From: Roseiarcus sp963779095
GTDB lineage: Bacteria > Pseudomonadota > Alphaproteobacteria > Rhizobiales > Beijerinckiaceae
NCBI GenBank assembly: GCA_963779095.1
Contig: CAVZWU010000020.1
Location: forward strand, 1-64,000
DNA: 64,000 nt
Direction of reading: 5' to 3'
Positions 1 to 7,208 of this stretch are shown here, piece by piece (within the stretch, counting starts at the first letter, position 1; each line of letters starts with the position of its first letter). A program made the translations under genes and the position numbers. The notes under the pieces are model-generated. The model ran no database searches, was not told the origin of the DNA, and saw only the letters and a program-made list of their open reading frames with translations.

Positions 1-373
1 TAATCAGAACGCCGAACAGCGAGCACAGCTCGAGGAGCTGATGCCAATCCCGGTTGTTGCGGGCGAGCCGCGACGCGTCCAGGCTCATCACAAGGCCGGC
101 CTTACCAAGGCCGACCTCAGCGATCAGCGTCTGAAAGCCGTACCGGTCTTTGCTGGACGTCCCGGACTTGCCAAGATCGTCATCGATGACGTGAACGCGC
201 TCGCGCGGCCAGCCGAACATGGCGGCTCGCTCGACCAGCCGATACTGCAGCTCCGTGCTTTCCTGATGATGACGGACCTGCCCGGGCGATGACTGCCGGA
301 CATACACATACGCCAGCTTGGCGCGATGAGCGGTCGTGATGCGTTCATCGGTCGACAATGTCGTGCTCAGCAA
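1..373 (-). CDS. Serine recombinase (resolvase family), N-terminal part, cut by window edge
   Basis: The reverse strand encodes the catalytic N-terminal domain of a serine site-specific recombinase. It shows AYVYVRQSSPGQV, where the second S of RQSS is the expected nucleophile region, then QYRLVERAAMFGW, VIDDDLGKSGTS and the conserved SLDASRLARN helix region. The best start is a TTG at 373-371 preceded by GAGGAG; no ATG precedes the domain. The protein continues beyond base 1, so the DNA-binding part is not visible. It is the last gene of a cassette with two small overlapping upstream frames. The family cuts and rejoins DNA through a 5'-phosphoserine intermediate. Whether this copy is active cannot be judged. 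Confidence 0.8.
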   Translation of the reverse strand, partial: MLSTTLSTDERITTAHRAKLAYVYVRQSSPGQVRHHQESTELQYRLVERAAMFGWPRERVHVIDDDLGKSGTSSKDRYGFQTLIAEVGLGKAGLVMSLDASRLARNNRDWHQLLELCSLFGVLI

Positions 374-563
374 GATGGCTCTCCTCTGGCCGGACGGACC
401 GCCGCCGCAGACGTTGCACGAGCTGTCCCACGTGCTGCGCCAGCTGACGTCGGGTCTCGAGTGGAAGCTGCGGCCACAGGCGTGGCGGCCGTCCGGGCGA
501 AGCCGTCCTGCTCGATAGGCATCCGATCGAGGTTAAGTCCGCCGCTGCCTTCGAGATCCGCAT
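345..563 (-). CDS. Small protein of the recombinase cassette
   Basis: This short basic frame contains the patch LPLETRRQLAQHVGQLVQRLRR. Such a patch is typical of the small protein encoded directly upstream of, and overlapping, large serine recombinases in proteobacterial cassettes. It ends inside the recombinase gene, and its start overlaps the preceding frame. The true start is uncertain: the first half (residues 1-25) overlaps the coding part of the neighbouring frame and may not be translated. Function is unknown; association with the recombinase is inferred from overlap and same strand. Confidence 0.5.
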   Translation of the reverse strand: MRISKAAADLTSIGCLSSRTASPGRPPRLWPQLPLETRRQLAQHVGQLVQRLRRRSVRPEESHLAEHDIVDR

Positions 564-855
564 TTCTGGAGGCGAGCACGGCGCGGACGTGATTCGCCAA
601 GGGCAAAAGCGTGCGCACTGAAATGCGTCCCAGACGACTCGCAGCCGCCGTCAGATTTTCGGACGCTGGAGAAACGGCGATGGCGGCACGGGAGATCGCT
701 CGCTCCCGCCCGTCCGGCAGCCGGATGACGATCAGCGCCAGCCCTCGTCCAGAGCGTCGTTCGCTGACCGGAAAGCAGCCGCCGTACAGCGGATGATGCG
801 GGTCAACGACCCTGACCTCAGCGACTCGCCGGTCAAGCGTTGTGGCATCTACAAA
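367..855 (-). CDS. DUF5372-like cassette protein, 5' end truncated at IS21 remnant
   Basis: The open reverse frame runs through VVDPHHPLYGGCFPV, LALIVIRLPDGRERAISRAAI and ISVRTLLPLANHVRAVLASR. This layout (HPLxG motif, a short beta-rich stretch, then an LLPLAxHVR segment) resembles small proteins found first in serine-recombinase cassettes. I place it near DUF5372, tentatively. No start codon precedes the domain: around 855 the frame meets the istB fragment on the other strand, so the 5' end looks removed by the IS21 insertion or a deletion. It overlaps the next two cassette frames, as is usual for these three-gene units. Confidence 0.5.
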   Translation of the reverse strand, partial: FVDATTLDRRVAEVRVVDPHHPLYGGCFPVSERRSGRGLALIVIRLPDGRERAISRAAIAVSPASENLTAAASRLGRISVRTLLPLANHVRAVLASRNADLEGSGGLNLDRMPIEQDGFARTAATPVAAASTRDPTSAGAARGTARATSAAAVRPARGEPSC

Positions 856-1012
856 TGTCCGGCGACCCGAAGATGACGACCGCTCTACTCGATCGTCTCA
901 CCCACCGCTGCCACATTCTCGAAACCGGAAACGACAGCTTCCGCTTCAAGAACAGCTCGGCGAAAGCCGCCAAACCCGCAAAGGAGAAACCTCGAAACTT
1001 GACGAACGCCTG
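854..1012 (+). pseudogene. IS21-family helper ATPase IstB, C-terminal fragment
   Basis: The frame reads SGDPKMTTALLDRLTHRC, then HILETGNDSFRFKNSS, and stops at 1012. This is the characteristic last ~50 residues of IstB (GDPKMTTALLDRLTHHC...ETGNDSxRFK). The AAA+ core and istA are absent. The fragment starts exactly where the recombinase cassette frame ends, so the junction at ~850-856 is a mobile-element breakpoint. Confidence 0.85.
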
Positions 1013-1032
1013 ATCCCAAAACCATCATCAAG

Positions 1033-1080
1033 CCGGGTCAGTTCTCAATGGAAATCCCGGGTCAGTTCTCGACGGAAATC
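1033..1080 (+). repeat. Two tandem 24-bp repeats at IS21 end
   Basis: The unit ccgggtcagttctcNNNggaaatc occurs back to back at 1033-1056 and 1057-1080, differing only in three internal bases. It lies 21 bp after the IstB stop. Multiple terminal direct repeats just outside istB are typical of IS21-family ends, where the transposase binds. This marks the right end of the IS21 remnant. Confidence 0.7.
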
Positions 1081-1182
1081 GACAAGCGCGGCCCTACGGC
1101 GCGGCGCCTCCGAGGCGACGGCTGACAAGCGGGCCCCTGCAAGGGCTGGCGAGTCGTAAAAGCAGCTGGCGAGTGCGAATTG

Positions 1183-1319
1183 GGCTCTTATCGGTTAGCT
1201 ATTGATCGCCGGGGAAGAGAGCCACGTCATGGCCGGCCTTGTGCATGATGACGGCCATGACGGCGAGGTCAGTTTGTCAGGCAAAACCAGCCATTCCAAC
1301 AGGTATCGCAATAAGAGCC
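1183..1319. repeat. 137-bp segment bounded by inverted repeats, with internal REP-like palindrome
   Basis: GGCTCTTATCG (1183-1193) is matched by its near inverse CGCAATAAGAGCC (1307-1319). Inside, around 1228-1260, lies a REP-like palindrome (gtcatggccggccttgtg, then gacggccatgac). The same edge sequence ttgggctcttatcg recurs at 48358-48371 beside another repeat copy. The bounded layout resembles a MITE or a REP pair. No coding capacity is seen. Confidence 0.5.
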
Positions 1320-1328
1320 GCGAATTGT

Positions 1329-1612
1329 CTTGACAAAATCAGAAATTAGCCCCATCAATATTCTCTCAAACGGAATCCGTTTCCAGCTCGGGGCCTGCCG
1401 GGGGGTGCGAGAGTCGGCGGTTGTTTAAAACGCTGCGACCACAACTTTACCGTGCGAGCCGGAGGTCGAGGGATTTTTTTTATTTGAATCGGCCGTAACC
1501 CGTTGAAAAGCCCCGATTCGAAAAAATAAACGCTAGTAAATTGGAGTCAAATTTACTAGCGTTTACTATCGTTTACGAGCGCTTACTGGCGTTTACGCCC
1601 GTTTATTGGCTT
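1329..1612 (+). repeat. Dispersed hairpin/decamer-array repeat, copy A
   Basis: The outer edge is cttgacaaaatcagaaat (1329-1346). A conserved module begins near 1439 (cCACAACnnnAC..GCGAG) and continues through a T-run to a hairpin (GAATCGG 1486-1492 / CCGATTC 1513-1519) enclosing AACCCGTTGAAAAG. Next is a perfect 15-bp stem (1528-1542 / 1550-1564, loop ggagtca). Then GTTTAC-type units recur at exactly 10-bp steps from 1561, 1571, 1581, 1591 and 1601. The last units overlap the 3' end of ecm. Copies B and C are at 23491-23645 and 48080-48351. Confidence 0.8.
1514..1570 (-). terminator. Intrinsic terminator of ecm, formed by repeat copy A
   Basis: Read on the ecm strand, the stop codon is followed by the arm AAACGCTAGTAAATT, a 7-nt loop and AATTTACTAGCGTTT, then ATTTTTT. 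The stem is perfect over 15 bp and AT-rich, with a run of six T. This matches the shape of a Rho-independent terminator. It is contributed entirely by the dispersed repeat. Confidence 0.65.
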
Positions 1613-3677
1613 TGGCCTGGCCGGAAGTTCGCGCGTTGGTTGCATCGGAGACTTGGGGATGGCCCCGCCCGCCTGCTCGGCGTCGTGGCGGGCTTCGACC
1701 TGCCTGACGATCGCCTCAAGGATGCCGTTGATCGCGAAATCCTTGGGCGTATAGACGGCGGCGACCCCCGCCGCCTTCAGCCGCTCCGCGTCGGCGGGCG
1801 GGATGATGCCGCCCACGATCACCGGCGTGCCGCCGAGCCCCGCCTCCCGCAGAAGCCTGATCACCTCCTCGGTCAGGGCGACATGCGAGCCCGACAGGAT
1901 CGACAGGCCCACGCAATGGACGCCCGTCCTGGCCGTCTCGACGATTTCGGTCGGCGTCAGGCGGATGCCGTCATAGACCACGTCCATGCCGGCGTCGGTG
2001 GCGCGCGCCGCGATCTGCTCGGCGCCGTTCGAGTGGCCGTCGAGGCCCGGCTTGCCGACCAGGAACCGGATCCGGCGCCCGAGCTTGAGCGAGACGCGCT
2101 CGACCTCTTGGCGAAGCGGGTCGAGGTCGGCCGCTTCCTGGCGCGCGCGCGGCGAGACGCCCGTCGGCGCGCGAAAGACGCCGAACTCGGCCCTCAGCGC
2201 GTCGCCCCATTCGCCGGTCGTGGCCCCCGCCTTGGCCGCCTCGATCGAGGGGGGCATGATGTTTGCGCCGCTTGCGGCCGCGGACCTCAGCGCCCTCAAC
2301 GCCTCGCGGACGCGGCCCTCGTCGCGCTCAGCCCGCCACGCCTTGAGTCCGGCTGCCTGCTCGGCTTCCGCTTCCGTTGAGGGGACCAGAATCGAATTCT
2401 CGCCCGCCGTCAGCGGCGAGGGCTCGGAATTGGTGAATGCGTTGACGCCGACGACGATCCGCTCGCCGCGCTCGATCGCCTCGAGCCGGCGGGTGTTGGA
2501 TTCGACCAGCTTGGCTTTCAAAACGCCCGTCTCGATCGCCTTGACGGCGCCGCCCATCGCGTCGATGGCGGCGATTTCGGCTTGGGCCTCGCTCTTCAGC
2601 CCGGCGACCAGCGCTTCGACCTCCCTGCTGCCGTCGAAAATGTCGCCGAATTCGAGCAGGTCGGTCTCGTAGGCCATGATCTGCTGCAGGCGAAGGGACC
2701 ATTGCTGGTCGAACGGCCGCGGCAGGCCGAGCGCCTCGTTCCAGGCCGGCAGCTGGACGGCGCGGGCGCGCGCCTTCTTCGACAGCACCACCGACAGCAT
2801 CTCGATGAGGATGCGATAGGCGTTGTTCTCGGGCTGCTGCTCGGTGAGCCCCAAGGAATTGACCTGGACGCCGTAGCGGAAGCGGCGCTTGGAAGGGTCC
2901 TTGACGCCGAACCGGTCGCGGGTGATCTCGTCCCACAATTCGACGAACGCGCGCATTTTGGCGAGCTCGGTGACGAAGCGCATGCCGGCGTTGACGAAGA
3001 ACGAAATCCGGCCGACGACCTCCGCGAAGCGCGCTTCGTCGACCTCGCCGGATTGGCGGACCCGGTCGAGCACGGCGATCGCCGTGGCGAGCGCGTAGGA
3101 AAGCTCCTGGACCGGCGTTGCCCCGGCTTCCTGAAGATGGTACGAGCATACGTTCATCGGGTTCCACTTCGGCGTCTCCCTGGCGCCGAACAGGATCATA
3201 TCCTTGGTCAGCCTGAGCGAGGCTTCGGGCGGGAAGACATAGGATCCGCGGGCCAGGTATTCCTTGATGATGTCGTTCTGTGTCGTGCCCTGAAGCGCCT
3301 TCCGGGGCGTGCCCTGCTCGTCGGCGACCGCGATATAGAGGGCCATCAGCCAGGGCGCGGTGGCGTTGATGGTCATCGAGGTGTTCATCGATGCGAGCGG
3401 AATGTCCGTAAACAGGGCCCGCATGTCGCCGATGTGGGAGATCGCGACGCCGACCTTACCGACCTCGCCGCGCGCCAGGATGTGATCGCTGTCGAAGCCG
3501 GTTTGGGTCGGCAGGTCGAAGGCGATGGAGAGGCCAGTCTGACCCTTGGCGAGGTTCTGGCGATAAAGCCTGTTCGAACTCGCGCGCCGTCGAATGGCCG
3601 GCGTAGGTCCGGAAGATCCAGGGCTCGTCGCGAGGCGTCGCCGGCCCTGCGGTCGTTGGTCCGTTCGGCTGCGCCAT
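1583..3677 (-). CDS. ecm: Ethylmalonyl-CoA mutase (MeaA-like), frameshifted near 3581-3588
   Basis: This is an adenosylcobalamin-dependent mutase converting (2R)-ethylmalonyl-CoA to methylsuccinyl-CoA in the ethylmalonyl-CoA pathway. The start MAQPNGPTTAGPATPRDEPW at 3677 is followed by IFRTYAGHSTA, as in Ecm. One extra base in a GCGCGC run then shifts the frame to SSNRLYRQNLAKGQTGLS and AFDLPTQTGFDSDH. The large TIM-barrel part follows (MNTSMTINATAPWL, GTTQNDIIKEY, FFVNAGMRFVTE). The C-terminal B12-binding domain shows GLDGHSNG (DxHxxG, base-off His), LSILSGS and VGGIIPP. The ~695-residue length suits Ecm rather than longer methylmalonyl-CoA mutases. The last residues (NGRKRQ) and the stop lie in repeat copy A. 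The frameshift is probably a sequencing indel. Nearby divergent ccr supports the Ecm assignment. Confidence 0.9.
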
Positions 3678-3732
3678 GATTCACCCGCTGGGAGGCGTGG
3701 CCGGCCGGCATCGCCTTCGCTCGCACCAAGGA

Positions 3733-3749
3733 ATTGTGCATAGCACAAT
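3733..3749. promoter_or_regulatory. Perfect palindrome upstream of ecm, candidate operator
   Basis: ATTGTGC-ATA-GCACAAT is a perfect 7-3-7 inverted repeat lying 56 bp upstream of the ecm start. Its half-sites recur, as ATTGTGC and GCGCAAT, 50-75 bp upstream of ccr. A dyad of this size fits a dimeric transcription factor. The binding protein is not identifiable from the window. Confidence 0.5.
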
Positions 3750-3864
3750 CAGAGAAAAAGCAGAAAGACGCGCGAGCCGCCGCCGGCCGCCGAAACCGCA
3801 AGTGGGCCGGCGATTCGCGGCTTCGCGTTCAGCGCGACGACGAGATGAGGGGTCAGCCTTTGGC

Positions 3865-4170
3865 TCAGCGGTTGGCGACCGCGCTCGCCGCGACGACCAT
3901 CATCAACAATCCCCCGGCGACCGCGATCGTCGTCAAGTAAGGCTCATAGGCGGCATAGGGTTGAAGCCACCAATCGCGCACGCAGAGGCCCGCGTAGGCG
4001 CCGAGCGTTGCGTAGAAAGCGTTCCAATATGGCCCCATTCCATAGCGGCCGACGATGTAATCTATGGCGAATCCGACCGCGAAGAACGCCACGAGGGCGC
4101 TGAGCAGAAACGCGGCGAAGTCGAAACCCTCGAGATCCTGCACGAGTTGAAGCAACGGCCAGTTCGACAT
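3865..4170 (-). CDS. Small integral membrane protein, unknown function
   Basis: A 101-residue protein starts at MSNWPLLQLVQDLEGF (ATG 4170-4168, AGGA upstream). It has hydrophobic stretches at about residues 18-38 (FAAFLLSALVAFFAVGFAID) and near the C-terminus (TIAVAGGLLMMVVAASAVA). A middle segment, MGPYWNAFYATLGAYAGL, looks like a third membrane helix. It sits between ecm and ccr on the ecm strand. I do not recognise a named family. Confidence 0.65.
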   Translation of the reverse strand: MSNWPLLQLVQDLEGFDFAAFLLSALVAFFAVGFAIDYIVGRYGMGPYWNAFYATLGAYAGLCVRDWWLQPYAAYEPYLTTIAVAGGLLMMVVAASAVANR

Positions 4171-4318
4171 CGCCGCGGGTCCTGTCCCGGCTCGGCCGCC
4201 CAATGTCCGCAGCCGATCCGTCTTGTCTTAGGCCGGATTCCCTGCTGTCTCGTAAATTCCTTCGCAACCATCGAAGGTGACGGATTGTCGAAAGTCGGAT
4301 TGATTTTCGCGCGTTCAG

Positions 4319-4344
4319 GCGCAATGGTGATTGTGCGGCGCAAT
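4319..4344. promoter_or_regulatory. Operator-like half-site cluster upstream of ccr
   Basis: GCGCAAT (4319-4325), ATTGTGC (4330-4336) and GCGCAAT (4338-4344) form overlapping inverted repeats with one mismatch, ~50 bp before the ccr start. The ATTGTGC half-site is identical to the arms of the perfect dyad at 3733-3749 upstream of ecm, though arm spacing differs (1 bp here, 3 bp there). Co-regulation of the two pathway genes by one factor is inference. Confidence 0.4.
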
Positions 4345-4393
4345 AATGGAGCCAATTCCAGTCCGAGCCTCGCCGCCAGGACCTGAGGGAGCC

Positions 4394-5677
4394 ATGAACA
4401 CTCCAGTTGCCGCCGAGCCGCTCGAAGCGGCGCAGATCAAGGACCTTTACGAGATTGGCGAGATTCCGCCACTCGGCCACGTTCCGGCGTCGATGTACGC
4501 CTGGGTGGTGCGCAAGGACCGGCATGGGCCGCCGGAGAAATCCATGCGGGTCGAGGTCGTCCCAACCTGGACTCTCGATAGTCACGACGTGCTGGTTCTG
4601 GTGATGGCGGCGGGCGTCAACTACAATGGCGTGTGGGCGGCGCTCGGCGAGCCGGTCTCGACCCTGGACGTGCACAAGAACCCGTACCACATCGCCGGCT
4701 CCGACGCGTCAGGCGTCGTCTGGGCGGTCGGCTCCAAGGTCAAGCGCTGGAAGGTCGGCGACGAGGTCGTCGTTCATTGCAACCAGGACGACGGAGACGA
4801 CGAGGAGTGCAATGGCGGCGATCCGATGTTCTCGGCGTCGCAGCGCATCTGGGGCTATGAGACGCCCGACGGCTCGTTCGCCCAGTTCTGCCGGGTGCAG
4901 GACCGGCAACTGATGGCGCGCCCGAAGCACCTGACCTGGGAGGAGTCAGCCTCCTACACGCTGACCCTCGCCACAGCCTACCGGATGCTGTTCGGCCACG
5001 AGCCGCATAGGCTGAAACCCGGAGACAACGTGCTGGTCTGGGGCGCCTCGGGAGGCTTGGGCGTGTTCGGGATCCAGCTTTGCGCGGCGGCTGGCGCGAA
5101 CGCCATTGGCGTCATCTCGGACGAAACAAAGCGCGAGTTTGTCATGTCGCTCGGCGCCAAGGGGGTCATCAACCGCAAGGATTTCAGTTGCTGGGGCCAG
5201 CTGCCGAAGGTCAATTCCGCCGAGTACGGCGCCTACATGGCGGAAGCCCGCAAGTTCGGCAAGGCGATCTGGAACATCACCGAGAAGAAGGATGTCGACA
5301 CGGTGTTCGAGCATCCGGGCGAGCAGACCTTTCCAGTCTCGTGCTTCGTGGTCAAGCGCGGCGGCATGGTGGTGTTCTGCGCCGGCACGACCGGTTTCAA
5401 CATCACCTTCGACGCGCGCTTCGTCTGGATGCGGCAAAAGCGCATCCAGGGTTCTCATTTCGCCAATCTCAAGCAGGCCTCGGCGGCTAACAAGTTCGTG
5501 ATCGACCGGCGGATCGACCCTTGCATGTCGGAAGTGTTTCCCTGGTTGGAAATCCCGGTCGCCCATACCAAGATGTGGAAGAACCAGCATAAACCCGGCA
5601 ATATGGCGGTGCTCGTCAATGCGCCGGCTATCGGGTTGCGTACCTTCGAAGACGTGCTCGACGCTGCGCGCAGGTGA
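4394..5677 (+). CDS. ccr: Crotonyl-CoA carboxylase/reductase
   Basis: This enzyme catalyses NADPH-dependent reductive carboxylation of crotonyl-CoA to ethylmalonyl-CoA, the defining step of the ethylmalonyl-CoA pathway. The 427-residue protein is a medium-chain reductase. The N-terminal catalytic fold shows HIAGSDASGVVWAVG and VVVHCNQDDGDDEECNGGDP. The Rossmann domain shows VLVWGASGGLGVFGIQLCAAAG. The RIWGYETPDGSFAQF and FEHPGEQTFPVS patches are typical of Ccr rather than ordinary quinone or enoyl reductases. The start at 4394 follows GAGGGA. The frame is intact. The divergent ecm 0.7 kb away supports pathway function. Confidence 0.95.
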   Translation: MNTPVAAEPLEAAQIKDLYEIGEIPPLGHVPASMYAWVVRKDRHGPPEKSMRVEVVPTWTLDSHDVLVLVMAAGVNYNGVWAALGEPVSTLDVHKNPYHIAGSDASGVVWAVGSKVKRWKVGDEVVVHCNQDDGDDEECNGGDPMFSASQRIWGYETPDGSFAQFCRVQDRQLMARPKHLTWEESASYTLTLATAYRMLFGHEPHRLKPGDNVLVWGASGGLGVFGIQLCAAAGANAIGVISDETKREFVMSLGAKGVINRKDFSCWGQLPKVNSAEYGAYMAEARKFGKAIWNITEKKDVDTVFEHPGEQTFPVSCFVVKRGGMVVFCAGTTGFNITFDARFVWMRQKRIQGSHFANLKQASAANKFVIDRRIDPCMSEVFPWLEIPVAHTKMWKNQHKPGNMAVLVNAPAIGLRTFEDVLDAARR

Positions 5678-5859
5678 GGTTGGACCGCTAATCTAAGGGA
5701 TTTGCCTTCGTTCGCTTGACCCGGTAAAGCGACACTTCCTCTGCCCTTGCGCACCGACAACGCGGGGCGGCTGGTCCTGACAGATTTGCGCACGGTCGCT
5801 CATCGCTGGTCGTCTCGGCGACTCGGGCGCAACGGCCGGCGTTGGGCGAACGAGATCGA

Positions 5860-6575
5860 ATGAGCGCAATGACCGCCGCGGAGGACAGGGACCAGCGAAA
5901 ATTGGAGGCGGCCGAGCGGGCTCTCGCTTTGGTGACGCCCGGTATGAAGCTTGGCCTCGGCAGCGGCTCGACGGCGCATCACTTCGTCGATCTCGTAGGC
6001 GAGAAGTCAAAGCGGGTCTCGACATTCATTGCGTGGCGACCTCGGAGGCGACGGCCGCGCAGGCGAAGGCGCTCGGCATTCCAGTCGGAACACTGGACGA
6101 CATTCCGGAGCTCGATCTGACGGTCGACGGAGCCGACGAAATCGATTCCAAGCTCAGGCTGATCAAGGGCGGCGGGGGCGCGCTCCTGCGTGAGAAGATC
6201 GTTGCCTCCGCTTCGAATCGAATGGTGGTCATCGCGGATTCAACCAAGCTGGTGGCGCGGCTCGGCGCTTTCCCGTTGCCGATCGAGGTCGTTCCTTTCG
6301 GTCTCGCGGCGACCCGGCGGCATATTGAACGCGCTTTCGGAGAGCTCGGACTTGCCGGGCCAATCCGCTTGCGCGGGGGGTCATCGCCTTTCGTCACCGA
6401 TGGCGGGCACTTTATCCTTGACTGCTCGCTTGGCTCTATCGCGGAGCCGGAACAGTTGAGCCGAATTTTGTCGCCGATCCCCGGGGTCGTCGAACACGGA
6501 CTATTCATCGGCCTTGCGCGCGGCGCGATCATCGCCGGGGCCGACGGTGTCGAAGTCCTCGGCGACCCGAACTGA
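5860..6575 (+). CDS. rpiA: Ribose-5-phosphate isomerase A, frameshifted near 6013-6017
   Basis: The enzyme interconverts ribose 5-phosphate and ribulose 5-phosphate in the pentose phosphate pathway. The first ~50 residues contain LGLGSGSTAHHFVDLVGEK (phosphate-binding GSGST). A one-base loss in a G run then shifts into HCVATSEATAAQAKALGIP, TVDGADEIDSKLRLIKGGGG and EKIVASAS, ending VLGDPN. DGADEID and the KGGGGALLREK stretch are the active-site signatures. The corrected length of ~238 residues is normal. The start MSAMTAAED at 5860 is an approximation; MTAAED at 5869 is also possible. The gene precedes the DUF2059 protein and gor, an order common in this bacterial group. The shift in an essential gene points to sequence error. 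Confidence 0.88.
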
Positions 6576-6605
6576 AAATCGAATTCGCACCTCCAGGAGT
6601 CTTTC

Positions 6606-7172
6606 ATGCCCGCCCGCGCCGGAATCGCCAAAGGCCGTCTCGCTTTGTTCCTGTTCGCAGCCTTGAGCGTATCGGCGAGGGCGGCGGAAACGACCCCACC
6701 TGCGGCCTCTGCGCCGGCAGCCCCCGCGGCTGCGGCTCCTGCGCCCGGAGCGCCGTCGCCCGCCGCCATCGCCGCCGCGGACACGATTCTCGGCGACATC
6801 GGCCTCAAGCAGTCGATCGCGATCGTCGTTCCGGGCATGATGGCGGAGCTGGAAACCAACGTCACCCGGACCCGGCCCGAGATCAGGGATTCGCTGCGCG
6901 CGACCCTGAAAGCAATTCAACCCGAATTCGACCAGACCGCGAAGCAAACTTACAGCCAGGCGGCCACCCTGCTTGCCTCGCAAATGTCGGAGAAGGAGAT
7001 CACTGAGGTCGCCGCTTTCTTCGATAGTCCCGCGGGCAAGAAATATGTCCAGGTGACCCCGGTCTTTCTTCAGAAGCTTTCCGACGTCACTGGAGCCTGG
7101 CGGGAAAAGCTGTCGACCGACATTCTTGAGCGCGCCCGTCAGGAGATGAAGAAGAAGGGCGTCGACTTCTAA
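6606..7172 (+). CDS. Secreted DUF2059 protein
   Basis: This 188-residue protein has a signal peptide (KGRLALFLFAALSVSARAAE, cleavage near residue 27) and an Ala/Pro-rich linker (about 28-55). A helical DUF2059 domain follows (FDQTAKQTYSQAATLLASQM, ITEVAAFFDSPAGKKYVQV). The SPxGKKY patch is the hallmark of the family. The protein is exported to the periplasm; its molecular role is not established. It lies 30 bp after rpiA and 36 bp before gor, so the three are probably cotranscribed. Confidence 0.85.
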   Translation: MPARAGIAKGRLALFLFAALSVSARAAETTPPAASAPAAPAAAAPAPGAPSPAAIAAADTILGDIGLKQSIAIVVPGMMAELETNVTRTRPEIRDSLRATLKAIQPEFDQTAKQTYSQAATLLASQMSEKEITEVAAFFDSPAGKKYVQVTPVFLQKLSDVTGAWREKLSTDILERARQEMKKKGVDF

Positions 7173-7208
7173 GGGGCCGTTCGCCGAATGGCGACGGAGA
7201 TATAAGCG

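Noticed and set aside
1561..1610. Possible CRISPR array from evenly spaced short repeats
   Set aside because: The units are only ~6-7 bp at a 10-bp step, with no 25-40-bp repeat/spacer structure and no cas genes; it is a decamer array.
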